Assembly (NCBI RefSeq): GCF_014879935.1 | Contig: NZ_JACSRD010000146.1 | Span: 124,001 to 188,000, forward strand | DNA: 64,000 bases | Direction: 5' to 3' | Source of the DNA: Prosthecobacter sp. | GTDB lineage: Bacteria > Verrucomicrobiota > Verrucomicrobiia > Verrucomicrobiales > Verrucomicrobiaceae | Shown here: in pieces, positions 1 to 8,323 of the stretch | Numbering within the stretch: position 1 is the stretch's first letter | How the letters are laid out: every line of letters starts with the position of its first letter | Translations under genes and position numbers: made by a program | The notes under the pieces: model-generated | What the model was told of the DNA's origin: nothing | What the model saw: the letters and a program-made list of their open reading frames with translations, nothing else | The model's database searches: none

Positions 1-704
1 CCCTGGAGGGATGGAGGCCTGCGGCGGTAGCGTGTGCGCCGCAGCGCAAAGGCTCCGCGCAGGTTTTGCAGCCGCTCCTCGCGGTCGAGCCGCGCTTGGG
101 TGTCGGTTTCACGGCAGCGGAGGAGGGCATCGCTGACGGGGATGCCGGTCGCTTGGCCCAGGCGCAGCGCCAGTTCGCGGCTTTGATTGAACTCGCGATC
201 ATGCTCGCGGGAACGGTGCAGGGGGACAGGCACGAGCCGCCACGTGGCGAGGTCCTCGCCGGCCAGGCGCGGGTCGTCGAGCGTCTTGAGGAGCAAGGCG
301 GCCAGGACACCGCGCAGGTGCAGTTTCCGCTCATATTTGAACTGATGCACCAGCTCGCGCACGGGGCCCTCCGCGCGGCAGGCGGCGATGGCGAAGTCAA
401 ACGCGAGCCGCCGTCCGTCGCAGTTCATGCAGCGGAAATCGTGGGTGAAAGCGCCGTCATACATCTCCCCGCAGACCTTGCAGAAAGGCGGCTCCACCCA
501 GGGCACCTCATCCGCGCAGGGCTGGCAAAACCAGGCCCGCATCCCGGCACGGGGCGCGTCCAGAGGCACCGGCACCTTGCACAGGCAGCACAGCCGCGGG
601 TAGATGAGATCCAGCAGTCCGCCGAACACCGGGCGCAGCAGGCCTTGCAGACGGTTGGGCGCTGGCGGACCGGGGAAGGGCATGGCGCGAGGAAGGTCCG
701 CCAT
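1..704 (-). CDS. comF: ComF-family phosphoribosyltransferase-like protein (partial, C-terminus beyond window)
   Basis: The frame is open from position 704 to the left edge, so the C-terminus, including the PRPP-binding loop expected near the end, is not visible. Translation gives an N-terminal zinc-ribbon region with four CxxC pairs (CCLCK, FCQPC, FCKVC, CMNC). A conserved FKYERKLHLRG stretch follows, then a VPVPLH...EFNQSRELA segment typical of ComF/GntX proteins. Family members are linked to DNA uptake or use of extracellular DNA. ATG at 704 and ATG at 683 are both possible starts, and neither has a clear ribosome site. It is divergent from purT across about 120 bp. The family call is firm; a competence role is inference. 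Confidence 0.85.
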   Translation of the reverse strand, partial: MADLPRAMPFPGPPAPNRLQGLLRPVFGGLLDLIYPRLCCLCKVPVPLDAPRAGMRAWFCQPCADEVPWVEPPFCKVCGEMYDGAFTHDFRCMNCDGRRLAFDFAIAACRAEGPVRELVHQFKYERKLHLRGVLAALLLKTLDDPRLAGEDLATWRLVPVPLHRSREHDREFNQSRELALRLGQATGIPVSDALLRCRETDTQARLDREERLQNLRGAFALRRTRYRRRPPSLQ

Positions 705-824
705 GGAGGCCGGAGATCGTGAAACTGCAAATCGAGAATGTGATGATGGGAACCCTGCCGCTCCCGGCCGGCGGACTCGAAAACGGACGTTTGAAAGGCG
801 GCGCGGGCCGTCCTAAATGGCCGC

Positions 825-2006
825 ATGGCACGCATCGGCACTCCTTTTTCCTCCACCGCAACGAAAGTCATGCTCCTCGGCTCGGGAGAGCTGGGCAAGG
901 AGGTGGTGATCGAGCTCCAGCGCCTCGGTTGCGAGGTGATCGCGGTGGACCGCTACGCGAACGCCCCCGCCATGCAGGTGGCGCATCGCAGTCACGTGAT
1001 CTCCATGCTCGATGGGGACGCACTGCGCCGCATCGTGGATGTGGAAAAGCCGAACTGCATCGTGCCTGAAATCGAGGCGATCGCCACCGACACCCTGCTG
1101 GAACTGGAAAAAGAAGGCTATCGCGTCGTTCCCACCGCCCGCGCGGCCAAGCTCACGATGAATCGCGAGGGCATCCGCCGTCTCGCCGCCGAGGAGCTCG
1201 GCATCAAGACCTCGCCGTATGTGTTTGCGGCCACGGAGGAGGAATTCCGCGCCGGCATCGAGAAGATCGGCATGCCCTGCGTGGTGAAACCGATCATGAG
1301 CAGCTCCGGCAAGGGACAAAGTGTCGTGAAACGCAAAGCGGACATCGCCAAGGCCTGGCAATACGCGCAGGAAGGCGGACGTGCGGGGAAGGGGAAGGTG
1401 ATTGTCGAGGGCTTCGTCGAATTCGACTATGAAATCACCATGCTGACGGTGCGGCATGCCGGCGGCACATCCTTCTGCGCTCCAGTGGGGCATACCCAGA
1501 TCAAAGGCGACTATCGCGAATCCTGGCAGCCGCATCCGATGTCGAAAAAGGCGCTCAAGGCGGCGGAAAAGATGGCGGGAGCCATCACCGAGGCGCTCGG
1601 CGGCCGCGGGCTGTTCGGCGTGGAGCTGTTTGTCAAAGGTGACGACGTGATCTTCAGCGAAGTCTCGCCTCGCCCGCATGACACCGGCCTCGTCACGCTC
1701 ATCTCACAGGACTTGAGCGAGTTTGCGCTCCATGTGCGGGCGATTCTCGGCCTGCCGATTCCGAATGTCAGCCAGCACGGACCCAGCGCGAGCTGCGCCG
1801 TGCTCGTCGCTGGTGAATCCTCCCAAGTTCAGTTCGGCCGCCTCGACAAAGTGCTCGCCGAGCCCGACACGCAGATCCGCCTCTTCGGCAAACCCAACGT
1901 CAGCGGCCAGCGACGAATGGCCGTGACGCTCGCCCGCGCCAAAAACATCAACGAAGCCCGCGCCAAGGCCCACCGGGCTGCGAAAGCGATGCAGATCCGG
2001 CTCTGA
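825..2006 (+). CDS. purT: Formate-dependent phosphoribosylglycinamide formyltransferase 2
   Basis: The 393-residue product matches the usual PurT length of about 390. PurT makes formyl-GAR from GAR, formate and ATP in purine synthesis, independently of folate. The N-terminus carries the nucleotide-binding-like [13 protein letters not shown] motif (about residues 14-26). The ATP-grasp core is recognisable from [14 protein letters not shown] (about 145-160) through the metal-binding stretch [24 protein letters not shown] (about 265-288). The terminal QIRLFGKP segment is also typical. The start ATG at 825 is the first in frame. It lies opposite comF and converges on a damaged methyltransferase gene. 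No other pur genes are visible in the window. Confidence 0.96.
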   Translation: MARIGTPFSSTATKVMLLGSGELGKEVVIELQRLGCEVIAVDRYANAPAMQVAHRSHVISMLDGDALRRIVDVEKPNCIVPEIEAIATDTLLELEKEGYRVVPTARAAKLTMNREGIRRLAAEELGIKTSPYVFAATEEEFRAGIEKIGMPCVVKPIMSSSGKGQSVVKRKADIAKAWQYAQEGGRAGKGKVIVEGFVEFDYEITMLTVRHAGGTSFCAPVGHTQIKGDYRESWQPHPMSKKALKAAEKMAGAITEALGGRGLFGVELFVKGDDVIFSEVSPRPHDTGLVTLISQDLSEFALHVRAILGLPIPNVSQHGPSASCAVLVAGESSQVQFGRLDKVLAEPDTQIRLFGKPNVSGQRRMAVTLARAKNINEARAKAHRAAKAMQIRL

Positions 2007-2023
2007 GCCGGTCATGGGCTCAG
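2003..2023. terminator. Weak hairpin between convergent genes
   Basis: A 7-bp perfect stem (CTGAGCC / GGCTCAG) with a 7-nt loop overlaps the stop of purT and the stop of the convergent methyltransferase gene. There is no T-run on either side, so intrinsic termination is only a possibility. Confidence 0.3.
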
Positions 2024-2565
2024 CACGGCTCTGGCGCATCCGCTTTGCGGATGTCGAAGGCGTAGCCTGCCGAGAGGAGCCACAGGTGAAGGTAGCCGGG
2101 ATACTTCGCGATGATCTCGCGGTCGAAACGGATGCCGCGGCGTTGCTTGAGGCAGAGGCCTGCCGCACAGGTGGCAGCCTTGTAATCGGCCAGCGTGTGT
2201 CTGAACGAATCGGTCGCCAGGCCGTGAAACAAAGGGATGACCTTCCGCTTACGCGACCAAAAGCTGCTCCGGAGGTCGGTGACGATGATCCGGCCATCGG
2301 GCCGCAGCAGCCGGGACATCTCCCGGAAGCAAGGAAGCAGGTTTTCGACGTGATTGAGGACGAGGCTGCAAACCACGAGGTCAAACGGCTCTTGAAGCGG
2401 GATTGACTCAAGAGTGCCCTCCACAAACCGGGCCTCAAGGCCGTCAGCCTTCCCACGGGCCACTGCCAGCATCTTCTCTGAAAAGTCCACGCCTGTCACG
2501 GATGCCTCGGCTTTGGCGAGGTCGATGGAATGGCGGCGGCTGTGCCGGCGTGAAGTTCCGGGCCA
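2020..2565 (-). pseudogene. SAM-dependent methyltransferase, 5' end damaged
   Basis: The downstream part is a class I methyltransferase: SIDLAKA...VTGVDFSEKML (motif I strand end plus post-I acidic residue), an LVVCSLVLNHVEN motif IV region, then LLRPDGRIIVTDL. The glycine-rich motif I that should precede it (GCGTG type) is missing. The open frame starts after a TGA at 2566-2568, and the first ATG (2499) would begin after motif I. A separate frame upstream reads MDGTLMARNFTP from 2581, which looks like the natural lead-in. This suggests a small indel plus a deletion around 2530-2560. A sequencing error is the main alternative. It is convergent with purT. Confidence 0.6.
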
Positions 2566-2714
2566 TCAGCGTGCCGTCCATCTCGCCGGACCCCCGGACT
2601 GGCAAAGTGGAGCAGAACCGGCCTTTCCCGGCGGTCTGAAGGACGCGGGCCCGCGGTCGGTGCTGCCAAAATCATCATTGCCTTCATCGCGTCGCCCGTG
2701 CTAACAAGCTGCCC

Positions 2715-3557
2715 ATGCCTGTGCTGCCCCGCCTCAGCCATTTGATCAAGCTGCTGGACGACGAATCCGAAGTCGTGCGCCAGGCGGTCACGCAGGAGCT
2801 GACGGTGATGCGTCGTGAGCTGCCGCAGCACATCGAGGCGCTGGACACGCCGCTCAGCGCCGAGGAGGAACGTCTGGTGTCCCAACTGCTGGAGCCCGCA
2901 CGCCGCACCGAGCTGGAGGACACCTGGATGCGCTGGCGCTGGATGGACGGGCCGGATGCCCAGCTTGAGGAGGGGTTGAGCCAGCTTTCCGCCTTCTTGA
3001 ACGGCTGGAAGTCCCAATCTACCGACCTGACGAAGCGGCTCGACGCGCTCGCGGAGGAAGCCTTTGCCGAAAAAGGCCGCATGGACGCCCACGAACTGGC
3101 CCAGTGGCTGTTCGCGCCGCATGGCGGCGTCACACGCTTCCGGGGCAACAGCAAGGACTACTACGCGCCCTGCAACAGCAACCTGTTCTGGGTGCTGGAC
3201 ACCGGCTTGGGCAATCCGATCAGCCTCTGCTGCCTTTATCGCCTGCTCGGTCATCGTTTTGGCCTGGCAATCGAAGGATGCAACTTCCCCGGCCATTTTC
3301 TCTCCCGCGTCAGTCACCGTGAGGAGACCTGGCTGGTCGATTGCTTCAATCGCGGTCGTTTCATGCTGGCTGGCGATGTGGCCAGACATCACCCGGCGGC
3401 AAATCCTGGCATGGAGGACCTCATCCGTGAGCCTGCGACCGCCGAGGCGACCCTGCTGCGCATCCTGCGCAATCTCGATGACGCCTACGAGCGCCTGGGC
3501 CAGATGCCGGAGCGCCAGTTCATGCGCCGCCTGGCCGTGAAACTGATGGAGGAGTGA
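2715..3557 (+). CDS. SirB1-family protein with transglutaminase-like fold
   Basis: A 280-residue protein. Residues 1-60 are helical, with a HEAT-like 'LIKLLDDESEVVRQAV' segment. Residues about 80-240 fit the SirB1/Transglut_core2 family, with the hallmark NPISLCCLY (167-175) and C-N-F-P-G-H (189-194) motifs that hold the cysteine and histidine of the transglutaminase-like core. A conserved VDCFNRGRFM stretch follows (208-217). The function of SirB1 proteins is poorly defined. It lies alone on this strand and converges on the next gene with a 9-nt gap. The family is well supported; no substrate can be named. Confidence 0.8.
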   Translation: MPVLPRLSHLIKLLDDESEVVRQAVTQELTVMRRELPQHIEALDTPLSAEEERLVSQLLEPARRTELEDTWMRWRWMDGPDAQLEEGLSQLSAFLNGWKSQSTDLTKRLDALAEEAFAEKGRMDAHELAQWLFAPHGGVTRFRGNSKDYYAPCNSNLFWVLDTGLGNPISLCCLYRLLGHRFGLAIEGCNFPGHFLSRVSHREETWLVDCFNRGRFMLAGDVARHHPAANPGMEDLIREPATAEATLLRILRNLDDAYERLGQMPERQFMRRLAVKLMEE

Positions 3558-3566
3558 ACCGCACGA

Positions 3567-4904
3567 TCATTTCGCCGGGTTTTCCTTCTCCCACGTGGCG
3601 AACTCAGGCGAGGCGAGGAATTCAGCAAACTGGGCGTCCTCCGCCATCGTGTCACGAGTCAGCGTGACGCCGCTGGTTTTCTTGAAGGCTCGCAGTTCCT
3701 CCAGCAGGCCTGCAAAGTCCTTCTGATCCGCCCGAATCGACAGACGGGCATCGACGGCTTCATACAGGCCGGGCTCCTCCTGCTGCGCTTCATGCGCCAG
3801 CTTCAGCGCACCCGCATAATCCTTCATCATCCGCCGGGTGTTGGCCCGCAGCACCTTCAGGTAGGGATCATTGCCGATGACCTTCTGCACGCGCTGGATG
3901 CAGGCATCCGCCTCGGCCAGTTGGTTGTCGAGAAAGAACAAATCGATCATGATCAGGTCAGTGGTGCTGTCCTTGCCGAGGATGTCCGGCGCAGCGCGAA
4001 GGACTTCCTTGTAAGCCGCGTCGTTTTTGTCGTCGTCCGTACCGCTCAGAGCCATGTGTGCCTGGAGGCGCATCATGAAGAACCGCCGGTTCGTGCGATA
4101 TTTGGCCGGCAGGGCGTCGCACACACGCAGAGCCTCCTTGTACTTGCCAGCGCGGAGCAAATCGCCTGCGGATTTCAGATGCCCGACCATCTCCGTGTCC
4201 GTTTGTGAGATGCCCAGCAACGCTGCCAGCTTTCCTGCGGCAGAGTCTGGAAGCATCATCGCCATCATGTTCCGCGCTTCATCGGAGACCAGGCTCGCAT
4301 ACATGTACGTGAACATGTCCACAGCGCGGAAGGTGCTGCCTTCGGGCCTCACGAGGATGTCCACATAGTTCACGCCGCCTCCTTCCGGTTTGATGCGCAG
4401 CAGCACCGCGGGCAGGCCCTCGCGCTCATGAAGACGCAGCACCTTGATGTCAGCCCCCATCAGGTCGTGCAGCCACCCGCCCGGGTTCTTGGTGATGCCG
4501 GAGAAGAACCCCCGCTTCACATCCGCCACCTGCGGCACACCGGAGAGACGGTCGTCAAACACCCGCTCCGCCAGGGCTGCGGAATCCAGCATGCTTTTGA
4601 CCTTCTCATCGTCTTCATCGGCTAAGGCCTCGGCCAGTTCATCGCCAAAGGCTTGCAGCGCCACCTTTTGCTCGGCAGTGAGTGGTTTGACCACCTGTGC
4701 GGCCTTCGCCCGTTTCTGCTTCTCCTCCTGTGCTAGTTTCTGGATGCTCTGAAAAGCCGGAACCGCCAGTGCTCCCAGCACCGCAATCGGCAGCACCACC
4801 GCTCCGACGACGATCAGCACGATCGCTCCGGTGCCAAAGCCCTTCCGCGGTACAGCCGGGACAGGTGTCGGCGGAAGCGGCGGGGGAAGATCAGGCGGAT
4901 TCAT
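3567..4904 (-). CDS. Membrane-anchored protein with proline-rich N-terminus and TPR-like C-terminus
   Basis: ATG at 4904 is chosen over an upstream TTG at 4940. The 445-residue product begins with a proline-rich stretch (residues 1-20) and one hydrophobic segment (about 24-50, ending in LAVPAFQSI), which resembles an uncleaved pilin-like helix. A charged, probably coiled-coil region follows (about 51-75). From about residue 250 the sequence is helical, with TPR-like pairs around 'YKEALRVCDALPAKYRTNRRFF' and 'YAGALKLAHEAQQEEPGLYEA'. No enzyme motif is visible. This N-terminal layout is common in verrucomicrobial proteins of unknown role; function unknown. Confidence 0.75.
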   Translation of the reverse strand: MNPPDLPPPLPPTPVPAVPRKGFGTGAIVLIVVGAVVLPIAVLGALAVPAFQSIQKLAQEEKQKRAKAAQVVKPLTAEQKVALQAFGDELAEALADEDDEKVKSMLDSAALAERVFDDRLSGVPQVADVKRGFFSGITKNPGGWLHDLMGADIKVLRLHEREGLPAVLLRIKPEGGGVNYVDILVRPEGSTFRAVDMFTYMYASLVSDEARNMMAMMLPDSAAGKLAALLGISQTDTEMVGHLKSAGDLLRAGKYKEALRVCDALPAKYRTNRRFFMMRLQAHMALSGTDDDKNDAAYKEVLRAAPDILGKDSTTDLIMIDLFFLDNQLAEADACIQRVQKVIGNDPYLKVLRANTRRMMKDYAGALKLAHEAQQEEPGLYEAVDARLSIRADQKDFAGLLEELRAFKKTSGVTLTRDTMAEDAQFAEFLASPEFATWEKENPAK

Positions 4905-4967
4905 CTCAGCAGTGTGAGTGAGACTGCTCTCGCGTGGCAAGCACTCCCTGTGATGCCGTCAAAAAAC

Positions 4968-5840
4968 TCACACAAACCGCCGCAGGATCGGCAGGAGGTC
5001 TTCGACCGTCTGCTCCGGCCACAGTTTGCGATCCGTCATCAAGGCGGTGTCGAGGGCGCGGTGCTCGGGCCAGTTGGGCTCGGTGGGAACCTGCGGAATG
5101 ACCTGTGCAAGGATCGCCTTCGCGGCGGCGACGTTCGCGTGAAGATGGCCGATGACCGATTCGGCGGTGACGGCCTCCTCCTCGACCTTCCAGCAGTCGT
5201 AATCCGTGATCATCGCCAGGGTGGCGAGGGCGATCTCCGCCTCGCGGGCCAGTTTGGCCTCCGGCAGGTTCGTCATGCCGATGACATCGAAGCCGAGCTG
5301 ACGGTGCGCATTCGACTCTGCCCTCGTGGAGAACGCTGGCCCGTCCATGCAGACGTAAGTGCCGCCATTGTGGACACGGCGGCCCTGGGAGACGCAGGCA
5401 TCGTGCAGCAGACTGCGCAGTTGGTCAGAAAGCGGGTCGCCAAAGGCCACGTGGGCCACGATGCCACGCCCGAAGAAGGTGTGCTGGTCGCGTCGGCTGG
5501 TGCGGTCGAAGAACTGGTCCGGCAGCACGATGTCACGCGGGTGGTATTGCTCCTGCAAACTGCCGACAGCGGTCACGGCGATGATCCAGCGCACGTTCAG
5601 GCTGCGCAGTGCCCAGAGATTCGCACGATGATTCAGCTCCGTGGGCAGGATGCGGTGCCCTTTGCCATGCCTGGGCAGGAAATAGACGCGGCGTCCGGCC
5701 AGCGTGCCGGTCACGAGTGCATCGGACGGCGGGCCGAACGGCGTCTGGATCGTGATTTCCTCGCGGTTTTCGAAGCCGTCGAGGTCGTACAGGCCGGAAC
5801 CGCCGATGATGCCGATGGCAGGGGGGAGATCTTGACTCAT
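4968..5840 (-). CDS. mtnP: S-methyl-5'-thioadenosine phosphorylase
   Basis: The 290-residue protein has the PNP/MTAP fold signatures: IGIIGGSGLYDLDG at the N-terminus (phosphate loop), FLPRHGKGH, LPTELNHRANLWAL, MDGPAFSTRAES, and the MTAP-specific GMTNLPEAKLAREAEI followed by TDYDCW. The MTNLPEA segment and the aspartate in TDYDCW favour 6-amino purine nucleosides over purine nucleoside phosphorylases. It cleaves methylthioadenosine with phosphate to adenine and methylthioribose-1-phosphate in methionine salvage. It is divergent from the lipoprotein gene across about 130 bp. No other mtn genes are nearby. Confidence 0.93.
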   Translation of the reverse strand: MSQDLPPAIGIIGGSGLYDLDGFENREEITIQTPFGPPSDALVTGTLAGRRVYFLPRHGKGHRILPTELNHRANLWALRSLNVRWIIAVTAVGSLQEQYHPRDIVLPDQFFDRTSRRDQHTFFGRGIVAHVAFGDPLSDQLRSLLHDACVSQGRRVHNGGTYVCMDGPAFSTRAESNAHRQLGFDVIGMTNLPEAKLAREAEIALATLAMITDYDCWKVEEEAVTAESVIGHLHANVAAAKAILAQVIPQVPTEPNWPEHRALDTALMTDRKLWPEQTVEDLLPILRRFV

Positions 5841-5974
5841 TCGGGCAGGGTAGGAGGCACGCGGAGTGCTTCAACTGTGATCATTCTGTTGCTTGAAATC
5901 GTCACTTGGCGACGGATGAACAGAAACCGCGAAAGCCCGGTCTGATTTGTGCCGTTTGCCACGTGTTCCCAGTC

Positions 5975-6217
5975 ATGAAAGCCCTGCGTTTCAGTGTTTT
6001 GCTCGTGCCCGTCCTTCTGGCTTCCTGTTCCATGCCTGATATTCTGGTTTCGAACGCCCCGCACAAGATCAAGCTCAAGGACGGTCGTGAGGTGATCTGC
6101 TCCGGCGTCCCTCAATACCAGGCCAAAACCGGCTACTATTACTACCGCACACCGGAAAACCGCGACGCGGTCATCCGCGCGGACGAAGTGGCCGGCATCG
6201 TGGGAACAGGCGCGTGA
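5975..6217 (+). CDS. Small YgdI/YgdR-like lipoprotein
   Basis: ATG at 5975 gives an 80-residue protein with a lipoprotein signal (hydrophobic residues 6-15, lipobox LLAS-C, lipid cysteine 18). The remaining 60 residues carry the YgdI/YgdR-type pattern: LKDGREVICSG, PQYQAKTGYYYYRTPENRDAVI, DEVAGI. It is probably anchored in the outer membrane. Its stop overlaps the maf start (TGATG), so the two genes are translationally coupled. Function unknown. Confidence 0.75.
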   Translation: MKALRFSVLLVPVLLASCSMPDILVSNAPHKIKLKDGREVICSGVPQYQAKTGYYYYRTPENRDAVIRADEVAGIVGTGA

Positions 6218-6792
6218 TGTCCGCCGGAACCAAACGCACGCTGGTGCTGGCTTCCGCATCGCCCCGTCGGGTGGATCTGCTGAGCGGGGCTGGATTCGCC
6301 TTTGAGATCATCGTGCCGCAGGTTGAGGAGGCGCACGATGCCACGCTCACTCCTGAGCAGCTCACGGTGGAAAATGCACGCCGAAAAGCTGTCGCTGGCA
6401 GCCTGCTGAAGCCCGGAGCACTCGTGGTCGGTGCTGACACGCTGGTTTACATCGATGGCGAGCCGCTGGCGAAGCCTGCCGACCTGGAGGAGGCGCTGGG
6501 CATGGTGCGCCGCCTCTCCGGGCGCACGCATGAGGTCTGCACCGGTGTCGTACTGGCCTGCGACGGAAAAGTGGAACGCGAACTCCATGTGATCACCCAC
6601 GTCACCTTCAAGACGCTCAGCGATGCGACCATCCGGGACTACCACTCGAAGGTGAACCCGCTCGACAAGGCCGGCGGCTACGGGATTCAAGCATGCACGG
6701 ACATGCTGCTGGAGCGGATGGAAGGCTCCTTCACCAATGTCGTCGGTCTGCCAGTCGATGAAGTCGCAACGGCGATCCGGGCGGCCGCGTGA
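6217..6792 (+). CDS. maf: Maf-family nucleoside triphosphate pyrophosphatase
   Basis: The 191-residue product has the Maf hallmark LVLASASPRRVDLLSGAGF (about residues 9-27), the GADTLVYIDGEPLAKP block containing the catalytic aspartate, and GGYGIQ...GSFTNVVGLPV near the end. Maf enzymes hydrolyse non-canonical or specific NTPs to NMP and pyrophosphate. The GKP-equivalent LAKP and the Q in GGYGIQ resemble the dTTP/UTP-preferring (YhdE-type) branch. That assignment is inference. The ATG at 6217 overlaps the previous stop; an in-frame GTG lies one codon earlier. Confidence 0.92.
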   Translation: MSAGTKRTLVLASASPRRVDLLSGAGFAFEIIVPQVEEAHDATLTPEQLTVENARRKAVAGSLLKPGALVVGADTLVYIDGEPLAKPADLEEALGMVRRLSGRTHEVCTGVVLACDGKVERELHVITHVTFKTLSDATIRDYHSKVNPLDKAGGYGIQACTDMLLERMEGSFTNVVGLPVDEVATAIRAAA

Positions 6793-6798
6793 GTGGCG

Positions 6799-8289
6799 TT
6801 ATCGCCGTCTGAGGAAATCCTCACCTCTCACGATCTTCCCATCGCCAAGCACCACGGTGAAGCGGCCGTTGTTGCGCCTTGCGAGCGTGTCCAGCTCACG
6901 CGCTGCGTCCGGCTCCTGCATCGCGCTGGTGTAGATCGCCGTCATGGGCAGGCGCCGCTTGTTCTCATCCGTCACGATGTCGATCCAGCCCTGCTCGTCG
7001 GACCGCAGGCCGTCCGTCATGAAAAAGATCACATCCGGCTTTGGGTTTGCATGCAACGCCATCAGCAGGCCAGTGCCCCAGTTCGTGCCACCGGGATTGT
7101 CCGAGTTCTGCACGATCTTCACGCTTTCCGGCAGGCTGAAGGGCGTGGCCGGGAGGTAGCGGAACGTGGGGATCTTCACCCGTTTGTAGTTCGTCGTGTC
7201 GATGTCCCAGCGATACTTCATCAGCGCCTCCACATTGCGGCTGTCCACCTGGTCATGCGGCCAGGCGAAGTCGGAGAAAAAGAGAATCTGATACTGCGTG
7301 CCCATCGGCATCTGGTTCAGGCTCTTGGTCAGTTCCTTCTTCAGCAGGTCAAAACGCGAGATGCTCTCGCCATTCTTGATGGCCGACATCGAGCCGGACA
7401 CATCCACGACAAACACGACACGCTTCCCCAAAGCCGTCTGGCCGACGAAGCTGAATTTCCCACCACGTCCGATGCCGGAACCAAATCCGCCGCCTGCCCC
7501 TCCCGCGCCCATGCCCTGTGGCAATCCCATGCCCAGGGCGCCACGAGCGCTGCTCAGATCCATGCGGTCGTTGATCTTCGAGAAGTCAGGCATGTCGAGC
7601 TGCGGCATCTCCGGCAGCGTGACCGCTGTGTTCAGCGTCTGCGCTTGAAGACGCGGCTTTGATTTCAACCACGGGTTCTTTTTCTGCTGGATCTTGTGCG
7701 TCAGCTCCGCCGCGGCTGCTTCCCCCTGGGCCGATCTGCCACTAGGAAGGAAATCCACCTGCCGGTCCATCACCTGCTTCACGCCGATGAACGTGGCCGT
7801 GATCAGGATGAACAGATGCACACCCAAACTCCAGCCGAGCGACTGGATGCCGACCTTCTCCGCCAGCTTGCGCCAGCGTTCGTGTTTCGCCGTCTCTGGA
7901 TCATCAGGCTCTTCGGGAGGGCGTTTGGGGATGTGAGACCGCTTTGAATCCGCCCATTCGAATCGATCACGATCGTTTCCGCTGCTGACCTGTGGCGTTT
8001 CGATCGTCCGGGTCGTTCGTTCCGTCGCAAGACGCAGCACTCGAGGTGATCGAGGTGTTGGAAATGCGTCCGCTCCCGCCAAGTTCGGCAGGTGCTGCTT
8101 CGGAAGAGGCGCAGGCGGGGCAATGAATGGCAAAGTCGGCGCTTTCACCTGAGGCGGTGGCTGATCGGGCGGCTCCTCACGAGGCACAGACTTCTTCTCC
8201 CTCCAGGAGCTCCGCCGTTCGATGACTTCCTCGTCCGTCGAATCAACGGAAGGCAGGAAACTGAAGTCATCAGGAACGTGCCGGGGCAT
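6799..8289 (-). CDS. Membrane-anchored von Willebrand factor A domain protein
   Basis: A 496-residue protein. The N-terminal 140 residues are proline- and charge-rich and probably cytoplasmic. One transmembrane segment follows (about 151-170), then a Gly-rich linker (about 250-275). The C-terminal VWA domain has a MIDAS motif DVSGS (about 293-297), a conserved threonine region GGTNWGTGL, and FMTDG as the second metal-loop aspartate. It probably binds Mg-dependent partners outside the cytoplasmic membrane. The layout resembles TonB-like or scaffold proteins of this phylum. It lies 34 bp downstream of the U32 gene on the same strand and may be co-transcribed. No partner ATPase (MoxR-type) is present. 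Confidence 0.82.
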   Translation of the reverse strand: MPRHVPDDFSFLPSVDSTDEEVIERRSSWREKKSVPREEPPDQPPPQVKAPTLPFIAPPAPLPKQHLPNLAGADAFPTPRSPRVLRLATERTTRTIETPQVSSGNDRDRFEWADSKRSHIPKRPPEEPDDPETAKHERWRKLAEKVGIQSLGWSLGVHLFILITATFIGVKQVMDRQVDFLPSGRSAQGEAAAAELTHKIQQKKNPWLKSKPRLQAQTLNTAVTLPEMPQLDMPDFSKINDRMDLSSARGALGMGLPQGMGAGGAGGGFGSGIGRGGKFSFVGQTALGKRVVFVVDVSGSMSAIKNGESISRFDLLKKELTKSLNQMPMGTQYQILFFSDFAWPHDQVDSRNVEALMKYRWDIDTTNYKRVKIPTFRYLPATPFSLPESVKIVQNSDNPGGTNWGTGLLMALHANPKPDVIFFMTDGLRSDEQGWIDIVTDENKRRLPMTAIYTSAMQEPDAARELDTLARRNNGRFTVVLGDGKIVRGEDFLRRR

Positions 8290-8323
8290 GAGGACGCAAA
8301 CGTCAGGTCCAAACCCCGGTCAT

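Noticed and set aside
2496-3392. 298-codon minus-strand frame opposite the SirB1-like gene
   Set aside because: It mirrors the identified plus-strand gene, and its end only crosses the damaged methyltransferase start in a different frame.
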